A stretch of DNA of 64,000 bases from the NCBI RefSeq assembly GCF_011300215.1, contig NZ_CP049866.1, forward strand, positions 3,287,001-3,351,000, written 5' to 3'. The notes beneath the pieces are model-generated. The model searched no databases and was not told where the DNA came from. It saw nothing but the letters and a program-made list of their open reading frames with translations. Position 1 is the stretch's first letter; each line of letters opens with the position of its first letter. A program made the position numbers and the translations under genes. Of the stretch, positions 1-8,672 are shown in pieces. The stretch is from Nocardioides piscis. GTDB taxonomy: Bacteria > Actinomycetota > Actinomycetes > Propionibacteriales > Nocardioidaceae.

Positions 1-819
1 CCCGACGTCGCGCACGTTGTTGCTGCGGCCCGCGGCCACCAGCAGCCGCTCGGCCTCCACCCGCAGGTCACCGGCGGTGAGCGTGAACCCGTCGGTGTGC
101 TCGACCCGGTCGACCTCGACGCCGACGTGGACCGTGATGCCCTCGTCCTCGAAGACGCGGGACAGCAGTCGGCTCGTCTCCGGCTCCTCCACCGCAAGGA
201 GCCGGTCTGCCGCTTCGAGGACCGTGACGTCGACACCGAAGCGGGAGAACGCCTGGGCCAGCTCGCACCCGATCGGCCCGCCGCCGATGATGGCGAGGCT
301 GGTGGGCAGCTCCTTGGCCTTCACGACGTCACGGTTCGTCCAGTACGGCGTGTCCTCGAGCCCGTCGATCGGCAGCACCAACGGCTCCGTGCCAGTGTTG
401 AGCACGACGCCGCGCGCTGCGACATGGGAGACGCCGTCGACGTCGACGCACCCCGGCGAGGTGAGCCGGCCGTGTCCCCGCACCAATCGCACGCCGGCGT
501 CCTGGACGGCGCGCGCGTTGGCGTCGTCGGTCCAGCCCTTCGTGGCCTCCTCGGTGATGCGCTTCGCCGGGCGCGACCAGTCGGGGACCACGGAGGCATC
601 GCCGCTGAGCTGGTCGGCCAGGCGCACGTGCCCGATCAGGGTCGAGGCGCGGATCATCAGCTTGCTGGGGGTGCAGCCGTAGAACGGGCACTCGCCGCCG
701 ACGAGGTGCTTCTCCACCCCGACGACGTCGAGCCCGGCCTCGGCCAGTCCGATGGCGAGCTGCTGTCCGCCGGGGCCCAGGCCCAGGACGATGACGTCAC
801 AACCGACGGGTTCGCTCAT
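1..819 (-). CDS. FAD-dependent pyridine nucleotide-disulfide oxidoreductase, partial
   Basis: The 5' part (273 codons) of a dihydrolipoamide dehydrogenase/mercuric reductase-type flavoenzyme; the 3' end lies outside the window. Family members have about 460-480 residues, so roughly 190 are missing. The N-terminus has an FAD Rossmann motif (GLGPGG, residues 13-18) and a redox-active disulfide C44-P-F-Y-G-C49 in GGECPFYGCTPSK. A second dinucleotide motif, AIIGGGPIGCE, lies in the NAD(P)H domain, and the visible end reads AAGRSNN. The enzyme should use NAD(P)H and FAD to reduce a disulfide or a small electron acceptor. The CPFYGC form is not that of a classical lipoamide dehydrogenase, so the substrate is left open. 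It lies 13 nt beyond the DUF1206 gene and is probably last in the efp-nusB transcription unit. The ATG at 819 is the first start in frame with these motifs. Confidence 0.85.
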   Translation of the reverse strand, partial: MSEPVGCDVIVLGLGPGGQQLAIGLAEAGLDVVGVEKHLVGGECPFYGCTPSKLMIRASTLIGHVRLADQLSGDASVVPDWSRPAKRITEEATKGWTDDANARAVQDAGVRLVRGHGRLTSPGCVDVDGVSHVAARGVVLNTGTEPLVLPIDGLEDTPYWTNRDVVKAKELPTSLAIIGGGPIGCELAQAFSRFGVDVTVLEAADRLLAVEEPETSRLLSRVFEDEGITVHVGVEVDRVEHTDGFTLTAGDLRVEAERLLVAAGRSNNVRDVG

Positions 820-832
820 GAGCGGGGCTCCC

Positions 833-1642
833 TCAGCGGTCGAGGTGCTTGGCCCGGGCGAAGCAGAACAGTCCGTAGCACGCGATCCCGAGGGCGATGA
901 CGATCAGGAGCACCGGGCCGAAGGGCTGCTCGAGGACGTTGTGCAGCGCCACGTCGAGCCCGCCGGACTTCTTGGCCTCATGGGTGAATCCGGCGTAGGC
1001 GAAGAGTCCGCCGACCAGGATGATCGCGACTCCCTTGGCGATGTAGCCGGCCTTGCCGAACGTGACGTAGGCCGAGCCGTCCTTGCCGGACTGGCCCTGG
1101 GCGTCCAGGTGCTCGCGGAACTTCTCGGTCCAGCCGCGAACGATCAGCGAGCCGCCATAGACGATGACGCCCAGGCCGACGGCCATCACGATGAACTGCC
1201 CGCCCGGCAGGCCCATCAGCTTTGCGGTGGTGGAGTCGGTGCCGCCCTTGGACCCGTCGCCGAGGGCGGTCTTGATGGCGGCCCAGGCGACGGCGCCATA
1301 GATGACGGCCTTGGCCAGGGATCCCAGCCGCTTGCGCCAACGCTTCTTGTCGTCGCTGACCTCCCGGTGACCCAGGGCGAACTCCAGCAGGCGCCAGAGC
1401 ACCAGCAGCATCATCCCGACCGCGACCGCCCAGATCAGCACGCCGCCCAACGGCTGCTCCGCCAGGGCGTGCAGAGCGCCGCTGTTGGACGCGCTCTCGG
1501 ACTTCTCGCCGACCGCCAGCTGGACCGCCAGCCAGGCCAGCATCAGGTGGACGATGCCGTAGGCGACGAGCCCGGCGCGTACGGCGTGGTCGAGCCAGTC
1601 GCTCTGGTGGGCCTCGCGGGCCTTGTCCTTGACGTCTCCCAT
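833..1642 (-). CDS. DUF1206 integral membrane protein
   Basis: A 269-residue membrane protein that I assign to the DUF1206 family from its layout of three repeated two-helix units. Each unit has a glycine- and tyrosine-containing helix pair (around LVAYGIVHLMLAWLAV, VIYGAVAWAAIK and YIAKGVAIILVGGLFAYAG) separated by charged cytoplasmic loops. No catalytic residues are visible and the function is unknown. The ATG at 1642 (MGDVKDK) is preferred; in-frame GTG and TTG codons up to 1654 would add four residues, and none has a clear ribosome binding site. It follows nusB by 22 nt on the same strand, so it is probably cotranscribed with efp and nusB. Confidence 0.8.
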   Translation of the reverse strand: MGDVKDKAREAHQSDWLDHAVRAGLVAYGIVHLMLAWLAVQLAVGEKSESASNSGALHALAEQPLGGVLIWAVAVGMMLLVLWRLLEFALGHREVSDDKKRWRKRLGSLAKAVIYGAVAWAAIKTALGDGSKGGTDSTTAKLMGLPGGQFIVMAVGLGVIVYGGSLIVRGWTEKFREHLDAQGQSGKDGSAYVTFGKAGYIAKGVAIILVGGLFAYAGFTHEAKKSGGLDVALHNVLEQPFGPVLLIVIALGIACYGLFCFARAKHLDR

Positions 1643-1664
1643 GGCCACACCCAATCACGCCGGG

Positions 1665-2072
1665 TCAGGCGGTGGCGGGCTTGCCCTTGACTATCGCACC
1701 CAGGACGCCGTTGACGAACGTCGGTGACTCGTCGGTGGACAGGTCGCGGACCAGCGCGATCGCCTCGCTGACGGCCACCGCGTCGGGGACGTCGTCGGCA
1801 TACATCAGCTCGTAGACGCCCAGCCGCAGCACGTTGCGGTCGACGGCCGGCATGCGCGACAGGGTCCAGCCCTCGCTGTATGTCGACAGCAGCTCGTCGA
1901 TCCGGGATGCGTGCTCAGCGACGCCGCGGACCAGGACTGCGGTGTAGTCGTTGGTCGGTCCGTCGCCCGCCTCGACGACCCGGTCCAGGGCATCGAGGAG
2001 CTGCTCGCCCCGCATGTCTGCGGAGTAGAGGATGTCGAGTGCGCGCTTGCGGGCCTTGCCGCGAGCAGACAC
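1665..2072 (-). CDS. nusB: Transcription antitermination factor NusB
   Basis: A 135-residue all-helical RNA-binding protein of the NusB family. With NusE (ribosomal protein S10) it binds boxA RNA and supports antitermination during rRNA transcription. The N-terminal SARGKARKRALDILY, the central RMPAVDRNVLRLGVYEL and the C-terminal FVNGVLGAI are typical of the family, and the length is normal. The start is a GTG only 3 nt after the efp stop, so translation is probably coupled to efp. The efp-nusB pair is a standard arrangement in actinobacteria. Confidence 0.96.
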   Translation of the reverse strand: MSARGKARKRALDILYSADMRGEQLLDALDRVVEAGDGPTNDYTAVLVRGVAEHASRIDELLSTYSEGWTLSRMPAVDRNVLRLGVYELMYADDVPDAVAVSEAIALVRDLSTDESPTFVNGVLGAIVKGKPATA

Positions 2073-2075
2073 TTC

Positions 2076-2639
2076 TCAGCCCTTGACGCGGCCGAGGTAG
2101 GACGAGTCGCGGGTGTCGACCTTGACCTTCTCGCCGGTGGTGATGAAGAGCGGCACCTGGATCTCGTGACCGGTCTCGAGGGTGGCGGGCTTGGTGCCAC
2201 CGGTGGAGCGGTCGCCCTGGAGGCCGGGGTCGGTGTGGCTGATCAGCAGCTCCACCGAGGCAGGCAGCTCGACGAAGAGCACCCTTCCCTCATTGGTGGC
2301 GACGATGGCGTCCTGGTTCTCGAGGAGGAAGTTCTTGACGTCCCCGACGATCTCCGGTGCGATCTCCAGCTGGTCGAACGTGGTGGTGTCCATGAAGACG
2401 TAGGAGTTGCCGTCGTTGTAGAGGTATTGCATCGTCCGCTTGTCGACGTTGGCCGTCTCGACCTTGGTGCCGGCGTTGAACGTCTTGTCGACCGTCTTGT
2501 TGGACTCGACGTTCTTGAGCTTGGTCCGCACGAAGGCCGGGCCCTTGCCGGGCTTGACGTGCTGGAACTCGATGACGGCCCAGAGCTGTCCCTCGATGTT
2601 GAGGACCATGCCGTTCTTGAGGTCGTTGGTGGTTGCCAT
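2076..2639 (-). CDS. efp: Translation elongation factor P
   Basis: A 187-residue elongation factor P, which binds next to the peptidyl-tRNA and relieves ribosome stalling at polyproline stretches. The tip loop reads P30-G31-K32-G33-P34, the form described for the actinobacterial subfamily, in which the lysine is thought to act without modification. This agrees with the absence of any visible EF-P-modifying enzyme nearby. The C-terminal signature region runs from about residue 148 to 187 ([20 protein letters not shown]). The ATG at 2639 gives the family length exactly. It heads the efp-nusB unit. Confidence 0.97.
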   Translation of the reverse strand: MATTNDLKNGMVLNIEGQLWAVIEFQHVKPGKGPAFVRTKLKNVESNKTVDKTFNAGTKVETANVDKRTMQYLYNDGNSYVFMDTTTFDQLEIAPEIVGDVKNFLLENQDAIVATNEGRVLFVELPASVELLISHTDPGLQGDRSTGGTKPATLETGHEIQVPLFITTGEKVKVDTRDSSYLGRVKG

Positions 2640-2706
2640 GCGCGGGAGAACCTCTTCGTTGTCAGGGTGCAGGCGTCGGACCCGCGACGGCGGGCGACGG
2701 CCGCCA

Positions 2707-2714
2707 AGTCTATA
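2707..2714 (-). promoter_or_regulatory. Possible -10 region for efp
   Basis: On the minus strand this reads TATAGACT inside an otherwise very GC-rich gap. It contains a TANNNT-type -10 hexamer (TAGACT) and lies about 70 nt upstream of the efp start. No convincing -35 element is seen, so the assignment rests on the -10 alone. Confidence 0.3.
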
Positions 2715-2746
2715 TGCGCATGCCCCGGCGGCCCGAACGGACGACC

Positions 2747-3313
2747 TCAGGCCAGCACCCTCACGTCGTTGACGAGGTCGACGACGGCGTAGAGCACCAG
2801 AGCGCAGAACCCGGCCCGCACGACCCACGCGACCCCCGGATGGGCCGCGACCGCTCGTGATCCGGGGGCCCGGCGGCCGGTCCGCAGCATCAGCGCATGG
2901 ACCATCGGACCGAACAGTGCGGGGACGGCGACGAACAGCGACACCGCCAGCCACAAGGGCTCCAGCAGCTGGAAGTCCACTCCACCGGTGTGGACGGCCA
3001 CGGCGCCGGCCACCACCCCGGGCGGCAACGACAGGGAGAACCACTGGAACCACACCGGGCCGAAGAGCAATGGTCGGACGACGAAGTAGGTGAGCGCCCC
3101 AACGACGGCGATCAACGTGCCGCCGAGCAGGAACAGGTTGAGCGAGCCCGAGACGGTGAACTGCCCCATCACGAAGCCGTCATCGCTCACGACCCCGTCA
3201 GCCATCGGGTTGAGTCGAGCCAACAGCAGCATCGCGAGCCGCGAGACGATTCCCACGCAGATCAGTCCAGCCAGGATCGAGGCCAGGAGCACCCGGACCG
3301 CATAGCCCATCAT
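2747..3313 (-). CDS. Hypothetical integral membrane protein
   Basis: A protein of 188 residues from the ATG at 3313, or 187 from the ATG at 3310; I do not recognise the family. It has about five hydrophobic segments: an N-terminal helix with [11 protein letters not shown], a second near [20 protein letters not shown], and then [30 protein letters not shown] and a C-terminal [20 protein letters not shown] polar stretch after the first helix ([17 protein letters not shown]) may face outside. It is transcribed away from the gene at 3447 and shares its intergenic region, which holds a perfect inverted repeat, so the two may be co-regulated. Confidence 0.65.
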   Translation of the reverse strand: MMGYAVRVLLASILAGLICVGIVSRLAMLLLARLNPMADGVVSDDGFVMGQFTVSGSLNLFLLGGTLIAVVGALTYFVVRPLLFGPVWFQWFSLSLPPGVVAGAVAVHTGGVDFQLLEPLWLAVSLFVAVPALFGPMVHALMLRTGRRAPGSRAVAAHPGVAWVVRAGFCALVLYAVVDLVNDVRVLA

Positions 3314-3392
3314 GAGCAAGATTGTGGCGCTGGCAGCGCCGGATCGCCACGACCATCGTGCTTCGGCGTGGCATACGGGTGTCCCCTGCTCT

Positions 3393-3413
3393 CCATGACC
3401 TCACAGGTCATGG
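3393..3413. promoter_or_regulatory. Perfect 9-3-9 inverted repeat, candidate operator
   Basis: The arms CCATGACCT and AGGTCATGG flank a 3-nt CAC spacer with no mismatch. The repeat lies between divergent genes, 33 nt before the start at 3447 and 80 nt before the start at 3313. The gene after next encodes an XRE/MmyB-type DNA-binding protein in the same unit, which makes autoregulation through this site the simplest reading (inference). It is not followed by a T-run, so it is unlikely to be a terminator. Confidence 0.6.
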
Positions 3414-3446
3414 ACCCTGGACCCCACGTCCGGTGACGCTGGGGCC

Positions 3447-3863
3447 ATGACGACGACACAAACCGACACTCCCACCGCCCGACGCCCCAGGGGGCTGGTG
3501 CACCCGCTCGCCGGTTCCTTCCTCCTCCTCGATGCCGTGGCGACCTCCGTCAACGGTGTCGCCTACGTTGTTGCGGGCGGCTGGCTCGCTGACTGGTTCG
3601 GCGCGCCGGAGCCGCTCGTGCGCGGAGCCGGCGTCTTCCTGCTCGCCGTCGGTGGGAGCGTGGCCTGGCTGGCCACCCGCCGACCGATCCCCCGCAGCTG
3701 GGTCCTGGCCCTGGGGATCCTCAACTTCGGGTGGGTCCTGGCCAGCCTCGACTACGCACTGCTCGGGGAGCTCGCCACCCCGGGGCGAGCCTGGCTCGTC
3801 CTGCAGGCGGCGCTGGTCGCTGCCTTCGCCGCCTGTCAGGTCTGGTTGGCGCGGCGTGGCTGA
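3447..3863 (+). CDS. Small integral membrane protein, function unknown
   Basis: A 138-residue protein with a short polar N-terminus followed by four predicted transmembrane helices (around FLLLDAVATSVNGVAYVVAGG, VFLLAVGGSVAWLAT, VLALGILNFGWVLASLDYALL and AWLVLQAALVAAFAACQVWLA). It resembles small four-helix actinobacterial membrane proteins that sit beside regulators, but no function is known. Its stop is 1 nt from the start of the following XRE-family regulator, so the two form an operon with coupled translation. The perfect inverted repeat 33 nt upstream suggests tight regulation by that partner. Confidence 0.75.
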   Translation: MTTTQTDTPTARRPRGLVHPLAGSFLLLDAVATSVNGVAYVVAGGWLADWFGAPEPLVRGAGVFLLAVGGSVAWLATRRPIPRSWVLALGILNFGWVLASLDYALLGELATPGRAWLVLQAALVAAFAACQVWLARRG

Positions 3864-3864
3864 G

Positions 3865-4671
3865 ATGCTTCACCACATGACGGCTGAGGCGGGCACCAGC
3901 AGGGACGACGTGGGCGGACTCATCCGGCAGTGGCGCCAGCGCCGCCGGCTCTCCCAGCAGGCGCTCTCGGAGCGCTGCGGCGTCTCCACCCGTCACCTGT
4001 CGTGCCTCGAGACGGGGAAGGCCCAGCCGAGCCCCGACATGATCGGCCAGCTCAGCGACGCACTGGCCGTCCCGCTCCGGGAGCAGCGCCGGCTCTACAC
4101 CGCCGCCGGCTTCGTCCCACAGACCACGGAGCTGCCTCTCGCCTCCCCCGCCCTGGCCCGGGTGAACGAGGCGCTCGAGCTCATCCTGGCGGGCCACGAG
4201 CCCTACCCGGCGCTGGTCATCGACGGCGGCTGGGACCTGGTGGCGGCCAACGAGGCGGCATACCGCCTGCTGGCGGACGTGCCCGCAGACCTCCTCGAAC
4301 CACCGATCAACGTCGTGCGGCTCTCGCTCGACCCACGAGGACTGGGATCGAAGATCCTCAACCTGGACGAGTGGCGTGCCGGGATCCTGAGCAGGATCCA
4401 GCACGAGTTCGACACCACCGGGGACGCGCGCCTGGGGGCCCTGCTCGCCGAGCATCCCGCCCCACGCCACCACACGACGCCCGACATCGTCCTCACGGTG
4501 CGGTTCCGGTCGGGCGAGGCCGAGCTGTCCTTCCTGACCACGACCACGGTCTTCGGGACGCCCGGTGACGTGACGGTCGCCGAGCTGGCGATCGAGGCGC
4601 TCTATCCCGCCGACGCCGCCACGCGCGATCAGCTCAGCGCGGCGGCCAGTGCTGCCAGCGCGTCGCGATAG
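3865..4671 (+). CDS. XRE-family transcriptional regulator with MmyB-like ligand-binding domain
   Basis: A 268-residue regulator. Residues 12-70 form an XRE helix-turn-helix ([20 protein letters not shown], then [16 protein letters not shown]). The rest matches the MmyB-type ligand-binding domain common in actinobacterial XRE proteins, including [20 protein letters not shown] and the C-terminal [19 protein letters not shown]. Such proteins usually repress a neighbouring gene and respond to an unknown small ligand. It is coupled to the upstream membrane-protein gene (stop at 3863); an ATG at 3877 is an alternative start. Its 3' end overlaps the convergent aroQ by 43 bp. The perfect inverted repeat at 3393-3413 is the likely operator (inference). 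Confidence 0.88.
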   Translation: MLHHMTAEAGTSRDDVGGLIRQWRQRRRLSQQALSERCGVSTRHLSCLETGKAQPSPDMIGQLSDALAVPLREQRRLYTAAGFVPQTTELPLASPALARVNEALELILAGHEPYPALVIDGGWDLVAANEAAYRLLADVPADLLEPPINVVRLSLDPRGLGSKILNLDEWRAGILSRIQHEFDTTGDARLGALLAEHPAPRHHTTPDIVLTVRFRSGEAELSFLTTTTVFGTPGDVTVAELAIEALYPADAATRDQLSAAASAASASR

Positions 4672-5066
4672 CCCTCGACGCCCCGGCCGGCGATGGTGGT
4701 CAGGGCGTGCGGCTCGACGACCGAGGTGTGGCGGAACTCCTCGGGGCGTGCCTTGGGGTCGGAGATGTGCACCTCGACCAGGGGCGCGGTGAGCTGGGCG
4801 CAGGCATCGAAGAGAGCCAGCGAGTAGTGGGTCCAGGCCGCGGCGTTCAGGACGACGGGCACGGCGAAGTCGGCCGCCTCGTTGAGCCAGTCGAGCAGCC
4901 TGCCCTCGTGGTTGGTCTGCCTCACCTGCACGTCGAGCCCGAGCTCGTGGCCCCACTGCACGCAGAGGCCGACCAGCTCGGCGTGGGTCGTCGTGCCATA
5001 GATCTCCGGCTGCCGCTTGCCGAGCCGACCGAGGTTGGGTCCGTTGAGCACCAGCACCGTGGTCAT
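4629..5066 (-). CDS. aroQ: 3-dehydroquinate dehydratase, type II
   Basis: A 145-residue type II dehydroquinase that converts 3-dehydroquinate to 3-dehydroshikimate in the shikimate pathway and normally forms a dodecamer. The sequence shows the N-terminal [11 protein letters not shown], the lid-loop arginine R18, the catalytic tyrosine Y23 (EIYG), H80 in AWTH, the partner histidine H100 in EVHIS and R112 in EEFRHTS. The motif usually written NLNLLG reads NLGRLG here. The start codon overlaps the aroB stop by 4 nt (ATGA). The 3' end overlaps the regulator on the other strand by 43 bp. Confidence 0.96.
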   Translation of the reverse strand: MTTVLVLNGPNLGRLGKRQPEIYGTTTHAELVGLCVQWGHELGLDVQVRQTNHEGRLLDWLNEAADFAVPVVLNAAAWTHYSLALFDACAQLTAPLVEVHISDPKARPEEFRHTSVVEPHALTTIAGRGVEGYRDALAALAAALS

Positions 5067-6175
5067 CGGCTCGCCCCGGTCCCGCTGGCCTGCAGGGCGT
5101 CATAGGCCGCGCGCAGGTCGGCCTCGTCGGGTCCGGCCAGGATGCGCGGCCGGGCGATGTCGTCGAGCACCACGAAGCGCAGCTGGCTCCCGCGGGACTT
5201 CTTGTCGACCTTCATCGCGGCGTGGAGGTCGTCGAAGGAAGTGTCTGCATAGGTCGTCGGCAACCCGACCCGGCCGAAGGCGGCGCGGTGTCGCTCCACC
5301 AGCCCGGGCGTCAGGGAGCCTGCGCGGGCGGCCAGCTCAGCGACATACACCGAGCCGATGGCCACGGCCTCGCCGTGCCGGACCGAGTAGCCGCTCGCCC
5401 GCTCGATCGCGTGGGCCAGGGTGTGCCCGTAGTTGAGGACCTCCCGGCCGGGGTGTCCGCCAGATCCGCCGGTCTCGCGCAGGTCGTCGACGACGACGCC
5501 GATCTTGACCCGGATCGCGCGCTCGATCAGCTCGCGGGTGACGGCGGAGTCGGCGGTCAGGTCTGCGGGGTCGGTGGCCTCGACGAGGTCGAGGATCACC
5601 GGGTCGGCGATGAATCCGCACTTGATGACCTCGCCCAGGCCGGCGACGAACTCCTCGCGTGGCAGCGTCGCCAGCAACGACAGGTCGCACAGGACGCCTG
5701 CGGGCTCGTGGAAGGCGCCGACGAGGTTCTTGCCGGCCCCGGTGTTGATACCGGTCTTGCCGCCCACGGCCGCGTCGACCATGCCCAGCACCGTGGTCGG
5801 CACGTGCACCACCCGCACGCCGCGCAGCCAGGTCGCGGCGACGAAGCCACCGAGGTCGGTGGTGGCGCCGCCCCCGACCGTGACCACCGCGTCGGAGCGG
5901 GTGAAGCCGGCCTCGCCGAGTGCCTCCCAGCAGTCCGAGGCGACGGGGGCGGTCTTGGCGCGCTCACCGTCGGGCAGCCCCAGGGCCAGCACGTCGTAGT
6001 GCTCGACCAGGCCGTCGACGATCGGTTGGGCCAGCTCGCCCAGGTCGCCGGCATAGAGCACAGCGACGCGCTGCACGGACTCGCCCAGGACCTCGGGCAG
6101 CCGGCCGGCCAGGCCGTGCCCGACGATGACGTCGTATGGCGCTGCGCCGCCCACGTGGAGGGTGGTGTCGGTCAT
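5063..6175 (-). CDS. aroB: 3-dehydroquinate synthase
   Basis: A 370-residue NAD- and metal-dependent cyclase that converts DAHP to 3-dehydroquinate, the second step of the shikimate pathway. It shows the glycine-rich NAD region [19 protein letters not shown], the substrate segment [15 protein letters not shown], the EVIKCGF motif with a metal-ligand glutamate, and [11 protein letters not shown] plus RHGEAVAIG with the histidine ligands. The length is normal for actinobacteria. It lies between aroK (4-nt overlap) and aroQ (4-nt overlap), so aroC-aroK-aroB-aroQ is read as one unit. Confidence 0.97.
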   Translation of the reverse strand: MTDTTLHVGGAAPYDVIVGHGLAGRLPEVLGESVQRVAVLYAGDLGELAQPIVDGLVEHYDVLALGLPDGERAKTAPVASDCWEALGEAGFTRSDAVVTVGGGATTDLGGFVAATWLRGVRVVHVPTTVLGMVDAAVGGKTGINTGAGKNLVGAFHEPAGVLCDLSLLATLPREEFVAGLGEVIKCGFIADPVILDLVEATDPADLTADSAVTRELIERAIRVKIGVVVDDLRETGGSGGHPGREVLNYGHTLAHAIERASGYSVRHGEAVAIGSVYVAELAARAGSLTPGLVERHRAAFGRVGLPTTYADTSFDDLHAAMKVDKKSRGSQLRFVVLDDIARPRILAGPDEADLRAAYDALQASGTGASR

Positions 6176-6702
6176 GGCGTCACGCCTCCGTCGATGTCGG
6201 CCCCGTCGAGTCGGGCCACGACCTCGGCGGCCACCTCGTCGGGCGTGCGGCCGTCAGTGTCGACCACGTGCGTGGCCGCGGCCTCATAGATCGGGGTTCG
6301 CTCGTCGAGGAGGGCCTTGATGCGCGACCGGACGTTGCCGAGCAGGAGCGGCCGGCCGATGCCGAGGCCCACCCGCTTGACGGCGTCGGCGAGCCCGACG
6401 CGGAGGAAGACCACGGTGTGGCCCTCGAGCAGGGTCCGGGTCTCGGGGTCGAGGACCGCTCCCCCGCCGAGCGAGAGCACGCCGTCGTGGGTGGCGAGCG
6501 CGTCGGCGACGGCCGCGGACTCCAGGGCCCGGAAGTGCGCCTCGCCGGAGTCGACGAAGATCTCGGAGACCTCGCGACCGTCGGCGGTCTCGACGTCGTC
6601 GTCGGTGTCGCGTGCGGTGACGCCCCACGAGTCGGCGAGCAGGCGCGCGACTGTGGTCTTGCCGGCCCCCATCGGGCCGATCAGCACGACCCGGGGACTC
6701 AC
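6172..6702 (-). CDS. aroK: Shikimate kinase
   Basis: A 176-residue P-loop kinase that phosphorylates shikimate at the 3-hydroxyl. The Walker A loop is GPMGAGKTT (residues 9-17). DTDDDVE holds the shikimate-binding aspartate, and GGGAVLDP and GRPLL carry the substrate and lid residues. The GTG start at 6702 lies 25 nt after the aroC stop, with a purine-rich GATGAGG before it. Upstream codons in frame would only add a low-complexity extension that runs into aroC. It overlaps aroB by 4 nt. Confidence 0.95.
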   Translation of the reverse strand: MSPRVVLIGPMGAGKTTVARLLADSWGVTARDTDDDVETADGREVSEIFVDSGEAHFRALESAAVADALATHDGVLSLGGGAVLDPETRTLLEGHTVVFLRVGLADAVKRVGLGIGRPLLLGNVRSRIKALLDERTPIYEAAATHVVDTDGRTPDEVAAEVVARLDGADIDGGVTP

Positions 6703-6727
6703 GCGGCGCCCCTCATCCCACGCGTCG

Positions 6728-7906
6728 TCATCGGAAGCGCAGCGTGTCGAGGTAGCTCTCGGCATTGCGTCGCGTCTCGGCGACCGAGTCGCCGCCGAAC
6801 TTCTCCACGACGGCCTCGGCGAGCACGAGCGCGACCATCGCCTCGGCGACGATGCCGGCCGCGGGCACTGCGCAGACGTCGGAGCGCTGGTGGTGCGCCA
6901 CGGCCTCCTCGCCGGTCGCGACGTCCACGGTCCGCAGGGCCCGCGGGACGGTCGCGATCGGCTTCATCGCGGCCCGCACCCGGAGGATCTCGCCGGTCGT
7001 CATGCCGCCCTCGGTGCCACCGGAGCGACCCGACGTGCGGCGCAGGCCCTCGGCGGTGGAGACGATCTCGTCGTGCGCGAGCGACCCGGGCGTCCGAGCG
7101 GTCTCGAAGCCGTCGCCGACCTCGACCCCCTTGATGGCCTGGATGCCCATCAGGGCCCCGGCCAGGCGGGAGTCGAGCCGCCTGTCCCAGTGCACGTGCG
7201 AGCCCAGGCCGGGCGGCAGCCCGTGGACCACGACCTCGACGACACCGCCGAGGGTGTCGCCGTCCTTGTGTGCCTGGTCGATGCGCTCGACCATGGCCTT
7301 GCTCGCGTCGGCGTCCAGGCAGCGGACCGGGTCGTCATCGAGGTGGGCGACGTCCTCGGGCGCCGGCACCGAGCCGGCCGGTGCGGCGACGCCTCCGAGC
7401 TCGACGACGTGGCTGACGACCTGGGCGCCCACGGTCTGCTCGAGGAAGTTGGAAGCGACCCGGCCCAGCGCCACCCGGGCGGCGGTCTCACGAGCCGAGG
7501 CGCGCTCGAGGATCGGTCGCGCCTCGTCGAAGTCATATTTCTGCATGCCGGCCAGGTCGGCGTGGCCGGGGCGGGGCCGGGTCAGGGCGGCGTTGCGGGC
7601 GAGCGCGTCGAGCTCGGCGGGGTCGACGGGGTCGGCCGACATCACCTTCTCCCACTTGGGCCACTCGGTGTTGCCGATCTGGATCGCGACCGGCCCGCCC
7701 ATCGTCTCGCCGTGCCGGACGCCGCCGATGACGGTGACCTCGTCGGCCTCGAACTTCATCCGGGCACCCCGGCCATAGCCCAGCCGCCGGCGCGCGAGCG
7801 CATCGGAGATGTCGGCCGAGGTGATCCGGACGTGGGCCGGCATCCCCTCGAGGATGGCGACCAGGGAAGGGCCGTGGGACTCGCCCGCAGTGAGCCAACG
7901 CAGCAT
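6728..7906 (-). CDS. aroC: Chorismate synthase
   Basis: A 392-residue FMN-dependent enzyme that converts 5-enolpyruvylshikimate-3-phosphate to chorismate. It begins with the hallmark [12 protein letters not shown], followed by [24 protein letters not shown] with the signature histidine, [14 protein letters not shown], and [15 protein letters not shown] near the C-terminus. The length is standard. It is the first shikimate gene of the aroC-K-B-Q group and lies 64 nt downstream of the prepilin peptidase gene. Confidence 0.98.
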   Translation of the reverse strand: MLRWLTAGESHGPSLVAILEGMPAHVRITSADISDALARRRLGYGRGARMKFEADEVTVIGGVRHGETMGGPVAIQIGNTEWPKWEKVMSADPVDPAELDALARNAALTRPRPGHADLAGMQKYDFDEARPILERASARETAARVALGRVASNFLEQTVGAQVVSHVVELGGVAAPAGSVPAPEDVAHLDDDPVRCLDADASKAMVERIDQAHKDGDTLGGVVEVVVHGLPPGLGSHVHWDRRLDSRLAGALMGIQAIKGVEVGDGFETARTPGSLAHDEIVSTAEGLRRTSGRSGGTEGGMTTGEILRVRAAMKPIATVPRALRTVDVATGEEAVAHHQRSDVCAVPAAGIVAEAMVALVLAEAVVEKFGGDSVAETRRNAESYLDTLRFR

Positions 7907-7970
7907 GGCCGCAGTCTTTCACGCGGGCTAGCGAGCCCCGTGCCCGCCGTCGGGCGACGAGATGGCGCGG

Positions 7971-8672
7971 TCAGCCGCCGGTGCTCCCCCACATCCAGTC
8001 GCCGAAGGCGGGTCCGAAGACGATGCCGATCAGCGCCCCGATCAGCATCCACGGCCCGAAGGGGTTGTTCCTGCGGTCGACCAGCTTGGCCGCAGCCAGC
8101 ACGATCCCGCCGACACCGCCCAGCAGGAACGCCGACCAGGCACCGAGCGCGAGTGATCCCACGCCGAGGTAGCCCAGGACGATCCCGAGGATGCCGCTGA
8201 GCCGGACGTCGCCATACCCCATGCCGGCGGGGTAGACGAGCCACAGCAGCAGGTAGAAGCCGCCCATCGCCGCCCAGCCGATGGCGGCGCGCAGCGCCAG
8301 AGCGGGCTCGCCGCTGGCGACGGCGGCCACCACCACGAGCGGGACGAGGACGGCATAGGTCGGGGCGATGATCCGCGTCGGCAGGAGGCGGGTGCGCCAG
8401 TCGACCAGGGCCAGGGCGAACCCGACCGGGATCAGCGGGACCAGGAAGAGCAGGGGCTCGTCCAACCCGATCACGGCGCCGACGACGCCGCCGATCACGG
8501 CGCAGGTCACCACCGCGCGCCAGACGAGGCCACGACCAGCGGCGATCTCGGCGTACGGCGTCTTGTCCTCGGCCGGCTCGGCGGGCTCGGGCACCGAGGC
8601 GATCAGCCGAGGGACCAGGGTCGCGAGCGCGCCGGCCAGCAGCGCGGCGGCCAGGGCACCGAGGGCACTCAT
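7971..8672 (-). CDS. A24-family prepilin peptidase without the methylase domain
   Basis: A 233-residue polytopic membrane protease of the type IV prepilin peptidase family. The two catalytic aspartates are visible in VDWRTRLLPTR and in GMGYGDVRLSG, the hallmark GxGD motif. The N-terminal CxxC-containing N-methylase domain of classical PilD is absent, as in TadV/CpaA-like or short actinobacterial versions. The TM helices alternate through the whole chain. No pilin genes lie nearby, so its substrates must be encoded elsewhere. It starts inside the last codons of aroE (4-nt overlap) and precedes aroC, a linkage that recurs in actinobacteria. Confidence 0.9.
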   Translation of the reverse strand: MSALGALAAALLAGALATLVPRLIASVPEPAEPAEDKTPYAEIAAGRGLVWRAVVTCAVIGGVVGAVIGLDEPLLFLVPLIPVGFALALVDWRTRLLPTRIIAPTYAVLVPLVVVAAVASGEPALALRAAIGWAAMGGFYLLLWLVYPAGMGYGDVRLSGILGIVLGYLGVGSLALGAWSAFLLGGVGGIVLAAAKLVDRRNNPFGPWMLIGALIGIVFGPAFGDWMWGSTGG

